The translations under genes and the position numbers were made by a program. Below, one piece after another: positions 26,726 to 34,561 of a stretch of DNA of 49,817 nt. Location of the stretch: positions 1-49,817 of the forward strand of contig NZ_JAJNMU010000043.1 in the NCBI RefSeq assembly GCF_022458865.1, written 5' to 3'. Within the stretch, counting starts at the first letter, position 1; each line of letters begins with the position of its first letter. The notes under the pieces are model-generated. The model was not told the DNA's origin. It saw nothing but the letters and a program-made list of their open reading frames with translations, and did not search any database. This DNA is from Paenibacillus periandrae (lineage in GTDB: Bacteria; Bacillota; Bacilli; Paenibacillales; NBRC-103111).

Positions 26726-26972
26726 GGGTCTGAGTGAGAAAAGTGCAGCGCAGTGCAGTGATTGAAAACCAGTGAATTTGGATTCATACGGACGGTTACT
26801 CCGGAAAAGGGATGCCATTCCACTCGCTGTTGAAAGATAGCTGCATGGAATGGGTTCCTTGCAGGAAGCAGCTTTCTTTCAAAGGCGGCCGTTACACTTT
26901 CCATGGCAATCCCTTTTCCTCCATACACCTGGATGAATCCAAATTCACAAGCACTTCCCTCTCACAGAACCT
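26726..26972. repeat. Long imperfect palindrome after purF
   Basis: An exact 16-bp inverted repeat at 26772-26787 and 26933-26948 (GTGAATTTGGATTCAT) is extended inward by matching segments (GGAAAAGGGAT, GTTGAAAGATAGCTGC and its counterpart with TTGAAAGAAAGCTGC) and outward to the purF stop codon (GTGAGAAAAGTGC against GTGAGAGGGAAGTGC). The left arm holds about 24 bases absent from the right arm. In RNA it would form a hairpin of about 100 pairs with bulges, directly after the purF stop. Confidence 0.75.
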
Positions 26973-26979
26973 TGTCTGT

Positions 26980-27255
26980 GAGTAGAAAGAAGGCGGAGGC
27001 ATTCGCCTGCTCCGCCGAGCGACAAACTAGCTGGTATGAGTCACACCACCTCATAAAGTGACAACTGGGCCGTATGACCAGGCCAATTGTGTTAGTTATG
27101 TGGGCTGTGAGCATGACCCACTGAGTAACAATTTAACGCGGCCGTAGTCCGGCCCGTCGAATTAACAACTAGCGGGGCTAGTGCTGCCCCGCGGCCATTA
27201 ATAAAACGCAGGTTGTGTGGATTGCGTTGAGCCTTTCGCATCTTGTAAGATGTGT
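26980..27255 (+). repeat. Run of small stem-loops between purF and purM
   Basis: No open frame is supported here. Successive short inverted repeats are visible: GGCGGAG/CTCCGCC (26992 on), TATGAG/CTCATA, ACAA-GGCC/GGCC-TTGT, TGGG/CCCA, GGCC/GGCC, the perfect CGGGGC/GCCCCG near 27172, AACGCA/TGCGTT near 27204, and CATCTT-GT-AAGATG near 27239. They lie about 25-45 bp apart. None has a T-run, so they do not look like terminators. Confidence 0.55.
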
Positions 27256-27257
27256 GC

Positions 27258-27485
27258 CTGATCGCCTTGTAGGCGGAGGGCTGAGTGCTTGCCTAATGCT
27301 TACGAAGCGGGTTTTCTTACGAAAACCTTAGGCCGCCTTTGAAAATGGGTTATCACCACCAAGTCTAATCACAATAACCCATTTTCAAGAGCGGCCGCAG
27401 GCAAGCAGCACAGCCCGGAGCCGACCTTAGGCGATCAAGCATAATGCTCTTACTCCACAACTGCGAACAGCCCAACCTCCCACCA
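27258..27485. repeat. Long palindrome before purM
   Basis: Inner arms 27331-27353 and 27374-27396 are 23 bp with two mismatches (GGCCGC, then TTGAAAATGGGTTAT) around a 20-bp loop. Further out the arms match again at TGCTTGCCT, GGCTG and TGATCGCCT, and weakly at TTCGCA. The left arm contains an extra 36 bp (27295-27330) not found in the right arm. The palindrome ends shortly before the purM ribosome site. Confidence 0.75.
27295..27330 (+). repeat. Copy of the double-hairpin repeat inside a palindrome arm
   Basis: The segment shares ATGCTTACGAAG, GTTTTCT and CGAAAAC, in order and spacing, with the 37-bp repeats before purS. It sits between TGCTTGCCT and GGCCGC of the left arm; in the right arm these blocks are separated by only two bases. 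The ends read CCTAA and TTAGG, a short inverted repeat. This looks like an insertion into a pre-existing palindrome. Confidence 0.65.
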
Positions 27486-27508
27486 ACCAAGTTAAAGGAG
27501 TGTAACAA

Positions 27509-28549
27509 GTGTCGGATGCATATAAAAAGGCCGGAGTCGATATCGCGGCTGGTAATGAAGCAGTAGAACGGATGAAAAAACATGTTAAAACCACATTTCG
27601 TCCCGAGGTTCTAACAGAGCTGGGTGGATTTGGTGGGCTTTTTGGATTGAATAAGGATAAGTATGACGAGCCGGTACTGGTGTCAGGTACGGATGGCGTA
27701 GGAACGAAGCTCAAGATTGCTTTTGCTATGGACAAGCATGATACGATTGGTATTGATGCGGTAGCGATGTGCGTTAACGATATTATTGTACAGGGCGCAG
27801 AGCCTTTATTTTTCCTTGATTATTTGGCTTGTGATAAAGTCATCCCTGAAAAAATCGAATCGATTATTAAAGGCATCAGCGATGGCTGCGTTCAGGCAGG
27901 CTGCGCCCTAATCGGCGGCGAAACAGCTGAAATGCCGGGTATGTATGCGGAAGGCGAATATGATATTGCCGGATTCACAGTTGGTATTGTTGATAAAAAG
28001 AAAGTCATTGACGGCTCCACAATCCGTCCGGGTGATGTCGTACTGGGTCTTGCTTCAAGTGGCGTACATAGCAATGGCTTTTCGCTAGTTCGCAAGCTGT
28101 TGTTAGAGGAAAAAGGCTACAGCCTGCATGACACCATTGACGCATTGGGCGGCAAACTGGGTGATGTGGTACTGGAACCAACCAAGATTTATGTCAAATC
28201 CGTGCTTGCTGCTCTGCAAAAGGTAGAGCTTAAAGGCTTGGCGCATATTACGGGTGGCGGCTTTATCGAAAACATTCCGCGGATGCTGCCTGCTGATGTC
28301 AATGTAGAAATCAATTATGGCTCTTGGCCGATTTTGCCGATTTTCCAGCTGCTGCAGGAAACAGGCTCAATCAGCAATAACGATATGTTCCGTACCTTTA
28401 ATATGGGTATTGGCATGGTAATCATCGTGCCAGAGCAGCAGGCTGCTGAAGCCGCAGCTATTTTTGCTGAGCAGGGTGAGCAGGTGTATACGCTGGGTCA
28501 TGTAACCTCAGGAGATCGGGTGGTTACATTTAGCGGAGCCGTTGTATGA
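27509..28549 (+). CDS. purM: Phosphoribosylaminoimidazole synthetase
   Basis: A 346-residue AIR synthetase that closes the imidazole ring (FGAM to AIR). Motifs: VSGTDGVGTKLKIA, MCVNDIIVQGAEPLFFLDY, LIGGETAEMPGMY, HITGGGFIENIPRML. It starts with GTG, preceded by AAAGGAG. A 783-base non-coding stretch separates it from purF. The stop overlaps purN (ATGA). Confidence 0.96.
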   Translation: MSDAYKKAGVDIAAGNEAVERMKKHVKTTFRPEVLTELGGFGGLFGLNKDKYDEPVLVSGTDGVGTKLKIAFAMDKHDTIGIDAVAMCVNDIIVQGAEPLFFLDYLACDKVIPEKIESIIKGISDGCVQAGCALIGGETAEMPGMYAEGEYDIAGFTVGIVDKKKVIDGSTIRPGDVVLGLASSGVHSNGFSLVRKLLLEEKGYSLHDTIDALGGKLGDVVLEPTKIYVKSVLAALQKVELKGLAHITGGGFIENIPRMLPADVNVEINYGSWPILPIFQLLQETGSISNNDMFRTFNMGIGMVIIVPEQQAAEAAAIFAEQGEQVYTLGHVTSGDRVVTFSGAVV

Positions 28550-29139
28550 GTAAGTCCTTTCGCATTGCCGTGTTCGCTTCCGGGAGCGGGTCCAATTTCC
28601 AGGCTATTGCGGATGCGGTGAATGCTGGCAGGCTCGATGTTCACATCGGGCTTCTTGTCTGTGACCGCCCCAAGGCACAGGTAGTGGAGCGGGCGAACAA
28701 GCTCGGGATACCCACTTTTGTATTCCGGGCGAAGGATTATGCAAGCAGAGAGCAGTATGAACGGGAGATTGTGCAGCGGCTAGAAGAAGAGCAGATTGAC
28801 CTGGTAGTGATGGCAGGCTATATGAGATTGATTACATCAGTGCTTGTCGAGCCTTGGTATGGAAGGCTGATTAATGTTCACCCTTCCTTGCTTCCTGCAT
28901 TTCCAGGTCTGGATGCTATCAAGCAGGCGTTGAATTACGGGGTAAAAGTAACCGGAGTCACGGTACATTATGTAGATGGCGGCATGGATACAGGGCCGAT
29001 CATTGCCCAGCAAAGCCTGGACATTACCCCGGAGGATACAGAAGAAAGCTTGGCAGCGCGTATACACCCAATCGAGCATGTGCTGCTGCCGCAGGTCATT
29101 GCACAGATTGCAGCTGGATCAATAAAGCTGAATCCATAG
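28546..29139 (+). CDS. purN: Phosphoribosylglycinamide formyltransferase
   Basis: A 197-residue folate-dependent GAR transformylase. Motifs: AVFASGSGSNFQAI (phosphate loop), MAGYMRLI, the active-site block INVHPSLLPAFPGLDA and TVHYVDGGMDTGPII. The start overlaps purM by four bases, giving a coupled pair. Confidence 0.96.
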   Translation: MSKSFRIAVFASGSGSNFQAIADAVNAGRLDVHIGLLVCDRPKAQVVERANKLGIPTFVFRAKDYASREQYEREIVQRLEEEQIDLVVMAGYMRLITSVLVEPWYGRLINVHPSLLPAFPGLDAIKQALNYGVKVTGVTVHYVDGGMDTGPIIAQQSLDITPEDTEESLAARIHPIEHVLLPQVIAQIAAGSIKLNP

Positions 29140-29292
29140 CAACAGCTCCCACCATGAGAACAAGGTTCAATGGAAGTTCAACAAAGCCAAAGTCAGTTAA
29201 TCCCGTAAACACGTATATCACCCGCCGAACGGTTAGGATCTGCACACGGTACAGAAGGTTCTGCTGAAGTATTCATCAATAAGCTATTAGAG

Positions 29293-29324
29293 TTCAATTG
29301 TTCAATTGTTCAATTGTTCCATTG
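29293..29324 (+). repeat. Tandem 8-bp repeats between purN and the AICAR transformylase gene
   Basis: TTCAATTG occurs three times in a row (29293-29316), followed by TTCCATTG. The rest of the 235-base gap shows no gene, terminator or promoter that I can support. Confidence 0.8.
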
Positions 29325-29374
29325 ATATAAAGCCCAGTTCCACCAATACAGCTGCATAGGAAAGGAATTAAACG

Positions 29375-30553
29375 ATGAGTAACCCTAACGAAATCCATTT
29401 GCGCTACGGTATGAATCCACACCAAAAAGAAGCCAAGATCTACAGCGAGAACGGCAACCTGCCGCTGCGTGTTGTCAACGGTGACCCAGGTTTTATCAAT
29501 CTGCTCGATGCTTTGAACAGCTATCAGCTGGCTCGTGAGCTGCGCTTGGCTACAGGTCTTCCTGCTGCTGCTTCCTTCAAGCATGTTAGCCCTGCAGGAG
29601 CGGCTGTATATGCCCCTCTTAGCCCTGAACTGGCGAAAGCATACTTTGTAGAAGGGTTGGAGCTGTCTCCCTTGGCAACTGCATACGCAAGAGCTAGAGG
29701 TGCTGACCGGATGTCTTCCTTCGGGGATTGCGCTGCGCTAAGCGATATCGTGGATGCATCCACGGCACGTTTGCTGAAACGCGAGGTTTCCGATCTGGTT
29801 GTAGCACCAGGCTATACGGAAGAAGCTTTGGAGATTCTGCGTTCGAAGAAAAAAGGCGGGTTTTTGGTTCTTGAGATTGATCCGGAATATGTAGCTGCAC
29901 CCATCGAGAAGCGTAATCTGTTTGGCATGACTCTCGAGCAGCAGCGCAATAATGCCGTGATTGACAGCTCAGTACTGACTCACATTGTAACGAACAACAA
30001 AGAGCTTCCAGAAGAAGCCAAACGCGATATGCTGATTGCCTTGATCACTTTGAAATACACACAATCCAACTCGATTTGCTATACCTTGGACGGACAAACC
30101 ATTGGTATTGGTGCTGGTCAGCAGTCCAGAATTCATTGTACGCGTCTTGCTGGTGATAAAACCGACCGTTGGTTCCTGCGTCAGCATCCGGCAGCACTTG
30201 CCATGAAATTCCGTGCTGGTATTACCCGTCCTGAACAAAACAACGCGATTGATCTGTGGTTGGAGGAGGAAGTAACCTCTTTTGAAAACGCCAGCTGGGA
30301 GCAATATTTTGAGGAAGTACCTGTTCGTCTGACTCGTGAAGAGAAGCGCGAATGGTTGAATAAGCTGCAAGGCGTTACCTTTGGTTCGGATGCCTTCCTG
30401 CCGTTCCGTGACAATTTGGACCGTGCAAGCCGCAGCGGTGTGAAATACGTGGTTCAAGCAGGCAGTTCGATGCGTGACGAGGAAGTCGTCCAAGCTGCTA
30501 ATGATTATAACATGGTTATGACCTATTCCGGCGTTCGTTTATTCCATCACTAA
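29375..30553 (+). CDS. purV: Stand-alone AICAR formyltransferase (PurH C-terminal domain only, PurV-type)
   Basis: Transfers the formyl group from 10-formyl-tetrahydrofolate to AICAR to give FAICAR. At 392 residues it contains only the transformylase domain of PurH and lacks the roughly 190-residue N-terminal IMP cyclohydrolase domain (Bacillus PurH is about 510 residues). The catalytic Lys69-His70 lie in SFKHVSPAG, followed by ARARGADRMSSFGD, QSNSICY, GIGAGQQSRIHC and the C-terminal MTYSGVRLFHH. The N-terminus LRYGMNPHQ is that of a separate enzyme, and AAAGGAA precedes its own ATG, so this is not a truncated pseudogene. The missing activity is encoded by the next gene. Confidence 0.93.
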   Translation: MSNPNEIHLRYGMNPHQKEAKIYSENGNLPLRVVNGDPGFINLLDALNSYQLARELRLATGLPAAASFKHVSPAGAAVYAPLSPELAKAYFVEGLELSPLATAYARARGADRMSSFGDCAALSDIVDASTARLLKREVSDLVVAPGYTEEALEILRSKKKGGFLVLEIDPEYVAAPIEKRNLFGMTLEQQRNNAVIDSSVLTHIVTNNKELPEEAKRDMLIALITLKYTQSNSICYTLDGQTIGIGAGQQSRIHCTRLAGDKTDRWFLRQHPAALAMKFRAGITRPEQNNAIDLWLEEEVTSFENASWEQYFEEVPVRLTREEKREWLNKLQGVTFGSDAFLPFRDNLDRASRSGVKYVVQAGSSMRDEEVVQAANDYNMVMTYSGVRLFHH

Positions 30554-30618
30554 AATATACAGCCAGTAAAATATTCATACAGCAGCTATCGATTTAATTA
30601 TAAGGGGGATCTATCTAC

Positions 30619-31347
30619 GTGACTGCAAATAAGCTTAGAGCCGAGCAAAACCTGGAGAGCTTGCAACACAATCCGTATCCGGGCCGGGGAATTGTCATTG
30701 GCCTGACACCAGATGGCACCAAACTTGTTCAGGTATACTGGATTATGGGGCGCAGCGTGAACAGCCGTAATCGTATTTTTGTCCAAGAGGAGAATGGTTT
30801 TCTGCGTACGGAAGCCAAGGATCCTGCGCTATTGACCGATCCTTCACTGATTATTTATTATCCGCTCAAGCACACCGAGGGCTCGCACATTGTAACCAAT
30901 GGTGATCAAACCGATACGATCTATGATGCTTTGCTTGCAGGCGGTACTTTTGAGCAGGCATTAACGACAAGAACCTTTGAACCGGATGCGCCTAACTACA
31001 CACCTCGTATTTCCGGACTAATCGAACTGAACAATCCACAGTGCCAGTACAAGCTGTCCATTTTGAAGTCCAATGCAGGCAATCCTGAGCAAACGTTCCG
31101 TCAATTTTTCCATTACGAGCAGGCAATTGCTGGCTACGGACACTGCATCCATACGTATTCCGAAGACGGCGATCCATTGCCATCGTTCCAGGGTGAGCCT
31201 AAGCTGGTTCCTGTATACGACAATATCGACCAGACGCTGCATGCTTACTGGGATCGATTGAATGAGGATAACAAAATTTCACTGCTGGTCAAAACGATTC
31301 AACTCGATAACGGCCAAACCGAATTAAAGGTCATTAATAAGCAGTAA
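30619..31347 (+). CDS. purO: IMP cyclohydrolase, PurO-type
   Basis: A 242-residue protein that I assign to the archaeal/clostridial IMP cyclohydrolase family (PF07826), which closes the second purine ring (FAICAR to IMP). The family pattern is clear: NPYPGRGIVIG, YWIMGRSVNSRNRIFV, IVTNGDQTDTIYD, FEPDAPNYTPRISG and a C-terminal LNEDNKISLLVK. It is unrelated to the cyclohydrolase domain of ordinary bacterial PurH. It starts with GTG, with AAGGGGG ten bases upstream, 65 bases after the transformylase gene whose missing function it supplies. The pair looks like a replacement of purH, perhaps acquired together from a clostridial source (inference). Confidence 0.87.
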   Translation: MTANKLRAEQNLESLQHNPYPGRGIVIGLTPDGTKLVQVYWIMGRSVNSRNRIFVQEENGFLRTEAKDPALLTDPSLIIYYPLKHTEGSHIVTNGDQTDTIYDALLAGGTFEQALTTRTFEPDAPNYTPRISGLIELNNPQCQYKLSILKSNAGNPEQTFRQFFHYEQAIAGYGHCIHTYSEDGDPLPSFQGEPKLVPVYDNIDQTLHAYWDRLNEDNKISLLVKTIQLDNGQTELKVINKQ

Positions 31348-31444
31348 TCTCGCGCAATGACTTCACAGCAGCTTATAGGAAGCAATAAACTCATTTCAGT
31401 GATCTGAATGTAATAATCATCAAAAGCAATAGGAGGGATGTATA

Positions 31445-32713
31445 GTGCGGATTTTAGTTGTAGGCGGAGGCGGCAGGGAGCATGCGATCTGCTGGGCACT
31501 GAAAAAAAGCCCCAAGGTGCGCAAGTTGTACTGTGCGCCGGGTAACGGAGGCATCGCCGGAGTAGCGGAATGCGTACCGATCCAGGTGAATCAATTCGCC
31601 GAAATCGCTGAATTTGCAGTGGATCATGCGATTGATCTCGTCGTTATCGGCCCAGATGATCCATTATCCGAGGGAATCGTCGATTTCCTTGAGGCGAAAC
31701 AGATAACTGTGTTCGGCCCGCGTCAAAATGCAGCAATTATTGAGTCGAGTAAAGTATTTTCCAAGGAATTATTTAAAAAATATCACATCCCAACAGCAGC
31801 TTACGAGTCGTTTGATAATTATGAAGCAGCTCTGGCTTACCTGCACAGTCAACAGATTCCAATTGTTATTAAAGCAGATGGCTTGGCTGCTGGCAAAGGT
31901 GTCATTATTCCTCACTCCATGGAGGAAGCAGAGAAGGCGCTTCATGATATTATGGTGGCCAAAATCTTTGGCGAGTCCGGTAATCAGGTTGTGATAGAGG
32001 AGTTTATGACTGGTCAGGAAATGTCGATTTTATCGTTCGTTGATGGCAATGTAGTACGTCCGATGGTCGCTGCACAGGATCATAAAACGGTGTTTGACAA
32101 TGATAAAGGTCCAAATACAGGGGGGATGGGTACATATTCACCGCTGCCGCATATTGATCCGTCTGTGATCGAAGAAGCGATTGAGAAGATCATTAAGCCG
32201 ACAGCGGCGGCAATGGTTAGTGAAGGCCGTCCGTTCCGCGGCATCCTGTTCGCCGGTCTGATGCTCACTCCGCAAGGACCGAGGACGATTGAGTTCAATG
32301 CGCGTTTTGGCGATCCGGAAGCGCAGGTCGTGCTGCCGCGGCTCAAAACCGATTTGCTGGATATTTTTCTGGCAGCGATCAATGGCCATTTGGGACAAAT
32401 GGATATACAGTGGAGTGATGAAGCCGCAGTATGTGTAGTTATCGCGTCTGAAGGGTATCCGGGTCCTTATCCTAAGGGTCTACCGATTGAAGGGCTGGAC
32501 GATGTTCAGGATGCACTTGTATTCCATGCGGGTACAGCACTGAAGGATAACAAGATTGTCACTAATGGAGGCCGTGTCCTCGGTGTTACGGCACTGGGAA
32601 GCGATATTGCGGATGCCCGTGCAAAGGCTTATGCAGCCGTCGAGCGCATCACGTTCCCCGGCAAGCACAGTCGTACCGATATAGCGAAGAAAGCACTGGT
32701 CGTACAAACATAA
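31445..32713 (+). CDS. purD: Phosphoribosylamine-glycine ligase
   Basis: A 422-residue ATP-grasp GAR synthetase. Motifs: LVVGGGGREHAICWAL at the N-terminus, VIGPDDPLSEG, IKADGLAAGKGVI, the signature RFGDPEAQVVLPRL, and AQDHKTVFDNDKGPNTGGMG. GTG start with AGGAGGG upstream. It is the last gene of the operon and is followed by a terminator, so all the steps from PRPP to IMP lie in one unit. Confidence 0.96.
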   Translation: MRILVVGGGGREHAICWALKKSPKVRKLYCAPGNGGIAGVAECVPIQVNQFAEIAEFAVDHAIDLVVIGPDDPLSEGIVDFLEAKQITVFGPRQNAAIIESSKVFSKELFKKYHIPTAAYESFDNYEAALAYLHSQQIPIVIKADGLAAGKGVIIPHSMEEAEKALHDIMVAKIFGESGNQVVIEEFMTGQEMSILSFVDGNVVRPMVAAQDHKTVFDNDKGPNTGGMGTYSPLPHIDPSVIEEAIEKIIKPTAAAMVSEGRPFRGILFAGLMLTPQGPRTIEFNARFGDPEAQVVLPRLKTDLLDIFLAAINGHLGQMDIQWSDEAAVCVVIASEGYPGPYPKGLPIEGLDDVQDALVFHAGTALKDNKIVTNGGRVLGVTALGSDIADARAKAYAAVERITFPGKHSRTDIAKKALVVQT

Positions 32714-32721
32714 TAAAAGCA

Positions 32722-32755
32722 AGAAGGCGGAGCAATTCCGTCTTCTTTTTCTTTT
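32722..32755 (+). terminator. Terminator of the purine operon
   Basis: AGAAGGCGGA pairs with TCCGTCTTCT (ten pairs, one G-U) around a five-base loop and is followed by a T-rich run, nine bases after the purD stop codon. Confidence 0.9.
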
Positions 32756-32827
32756 GATGCCCAGTTGTGACAAGCATGGTGAAGGTACAATGATTTGGTG
32801 TATGATGATACAAATGGGTGATTTCAA

Positions 32828-32842
32828 TTGAAAGCGCTAGCC
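32828..32842 (+). promoter_or_regulatory. Possible CcpA (cre) site before the GntR/solute-binding regulator
   Basis: TTGAAAGCGCTAGCC fits the Bacillus cre consensus WTGNAANCGNWNNCW at all but the last position. It lies 20 bases before the start codon, where CcpA would block transcription. Catabolite repression of a sugar-cluster regulator would be sensible, but the site is found by eye only. Confidence 0.4.
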
Positions 32843-32862
32843 TGTACATAGTGAGGTACAAT

Positions 32863-34245
32863 ATGGAAAAAAGAATAAGCCGTAAAAATTTTCGGGTGCG
32901 ATTGGATGAGATGATTGCGACCCTGCGTCAGGAAATCATAACAGGCAAAACCGCTATCGGCGAGTATTTGCCATCCGAAAGTGATCTGGAAAAGCGATTC
33001 AGCCTCAGTAACGCATCGGTGCGCAATGGCCTGAAGGTATTGGTGCAAGAGGGCTTAATTGAGAAAATACCACGGGTGGGCAATCTTGTTAAACCTCCTT
33101 CCCCAGACCAGATGAGGACTATCAAATTTGGATATGTACACTCCATTGCAGCTCTTGTTGAGATGTCGGAGCTGTTAGCCGGATTCAACGAACAGTACCC
33201 GCACATCCATGTGAAGCCTGTTGAGCTGCCATCTGGGAGCTATGCCAAAGTGCTTAAGGAGTATATGGAGTCGGGAATCCTGGATGTGGTCCTTATTAAT
33301 AACAACAATTTTCAGGATTTTCTGGAGGATGACTGCACGGACTTGCTGGAGCCTCTTAAGCCGGTACAGCACTGCTACCCGTTGTTGTTGGAGCCCTTTC
33401 TACAGGGTGAGCACACGCTGGTTCAGCCCTTTATATATTCGCCGGTCGTGCTGTGCTACAATAAACAGCATTTTGAGCAGTCGCAGGTTCCATTCCCGGA
33501 TAGCAGCTGGACCTGGCACGATCTTTTCGAATATGGTCACCAGCTGGCTGTGAACGAGGATCGATTCGGTTTTTATTTTTATTTGCCTTCTCTTAATCGG
33601 TGGCCGATCTTTATTCTTCAGAGCGGTCGAGTATTTGAAGCGGATGAGAATGGGAGGTACAGCTTGTCAGATAACAAGCTGCTGGACGGCCTGGACATCT
33701 GCCGCGGGCTGCTAACCATGTCCGATGTGTTTCCAAGAATTCTGTCCGAAAGCAACGCCGATGCAGAAGCCTTGTTTTTGGAAGGAAAAGTATCGGTTAT
33801 TATGACGACCTACTACTTTTTGAATCAGCTCCGACAATCATCGATTCCCTTTGATATTTCGCCTTTACCGGGGCTGCAGGATACGAGCACACTGCTGATC
33901 ATTAATGGCTTGGCTGTACACAGCAGATCTCGGGATAAAGAAGCAGCCGGATTGCTGGTTGATTATCTCGGTTCCTACGAGACACAGCTCATCGTTCGCC
34001 GCAAGACACTGAATATCTCGGCCCATCGCCACGCCATGGAATGGGAAGGAGAAGAATCGGTATACCGTCCTTCCCGATTTTACATGTATCGCGAGATTTT
34101 TCCGACCTTGCGGCTCATTACCGAGCTGGGGCTCAGGAATGCCCAGTTCAGGGCGATTCAGCGGGAAGTCATGATGTTTTTGTCAGGATTGCAGGATCGT
34201 CAAACGATGAGTGACCGTCTGGAAGGGATACTTACTGAAGCGTAA
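32863..34245 (+). CDS. GntR-type regulator fused to a solute-binding domain
   Basis: The 460-residue protein joins a GntR winged helix (about 1-75; GEYLPSESDLEKRFSLSNASVRNGLKVLVQEGLIEKIPRVG) to a domain like the extracellular solute-binding proteins of sugar ABC transporters (about 85-460; PFIYSPVVLCYNKQHFEQ, SSWTWHDLFEYGHQLA). It has no signal peptide, so the sugar-binding fold probably works in the cytoplasm as the effector sensor. The ATG at 32863 has GTGAGG upstream; a longer frame to 32818 has no ribosome site. It probably controls the downstream esterase, binding-protein and surface-protein genes (inference from position). Confidence 0.85.
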   Translation: MEKRISRKNFRVRLDEMIATLRQEIITGKTAIGEYLPSESDLEKRFSLSNASVRNGLKVLVQEGLIEKIPRVGNLVKPPSPDQMRTIKFGYVHSIAALVEMSELLAGFNEQYPHIHVKPVELPSGSYAKVLKEYMESGILDVVLINNNNFQDFLEDDCTDLLEPLKPVQHCYPLLLEPFLQGEHTLVQPFIYSPVVLCYNKQHFEQSQVPFPDSSWTWHDLFEYGHQLAVNEDRFGFYFYLPSLNRWPIFILQSGRVFEADENGRYSLSDNKLLDGLDICRGLLTMSDVFPRILSESNADAEALFLEGKVSVIMTTYYFLNQLRQSSIPFDISPLPGLQDTSTLLIINGLAVHSRSRDKEAAGLLVDYLGSYETQLIVRRKTLNISAHRHAMEWEGEESVYRPSRFYMYREIFPTLRLITELGLRNAQFRAIQREVMMFLSGLQDRQTMSDRLEGILTEA

Positions 34246-34338
34246 AAGAAGCCTAAGTTAACTGCAAACCACACACTGTTGTCGGATGATCGGCCCGAGG
34301 TGTGAAGTGCATGAAGCTGCTGATAAGGCAGCATAGAG

Positions 34339-34372
34339 AGACCGTCCGAGGCACTTCGGACGGTCTTTGTTA
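34339..34372 (+). terminator. Terminator after the GntR fusion gene
   Basis: AGACCGTCCGA pairs perfectly with TCGGACGGTCT around a six-base loop, followed by a short T-rich tail. It lies about 93 bases after the stop codon and isolates the regulator from the downstream genes. The remainder of this 316-base gap contains the promoter listed next. Confidence 0.8.
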
Positions 34373-34484
34373 GTTCGCGGCTGAACGAGTGCAAAGGGCT
34401 TCACGGTTATGAATAACGAATCGAAAATAAGATATACAATCATATTTGACTCATAAAATCACAAGTCGACCTAAAAATAACCAA

Positions 34485-34514
34485 TTGACTGCATTTTTAA
34501 TTGTGAAATACTAT
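34485..34514 (+). promoter_or_regulatory. Candidate promoter of the esterase/binding-protein/SLH genes
   Basis: TTGACT (34485-34490) and TACTAT (34509-34514) are 18 bases apart, about 48 bases before the esterase start codon in an AT-rich stretch. The -10 element matches the consensus at four of six positions. Confidence 0.5.
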
Positions 34515-34561
34515 AGATATGAGTTAGATGTAAGTCAATAAATAAAAATGTTGGAGTGGTC

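Noticed and set aside
27001..27260. tRNA or other structured RNA gene between purF and purM
   Set aside because: The stem-loops do not form a cloverleaf and no TTCGA-type T loop with an acceptor stem is found.
29375..30553. purH pseudogene (N-terminal truncation)
   Set aside because: The gene has its own ribosome site and a complete transformylase domain, and the missing activity is encoded next door.
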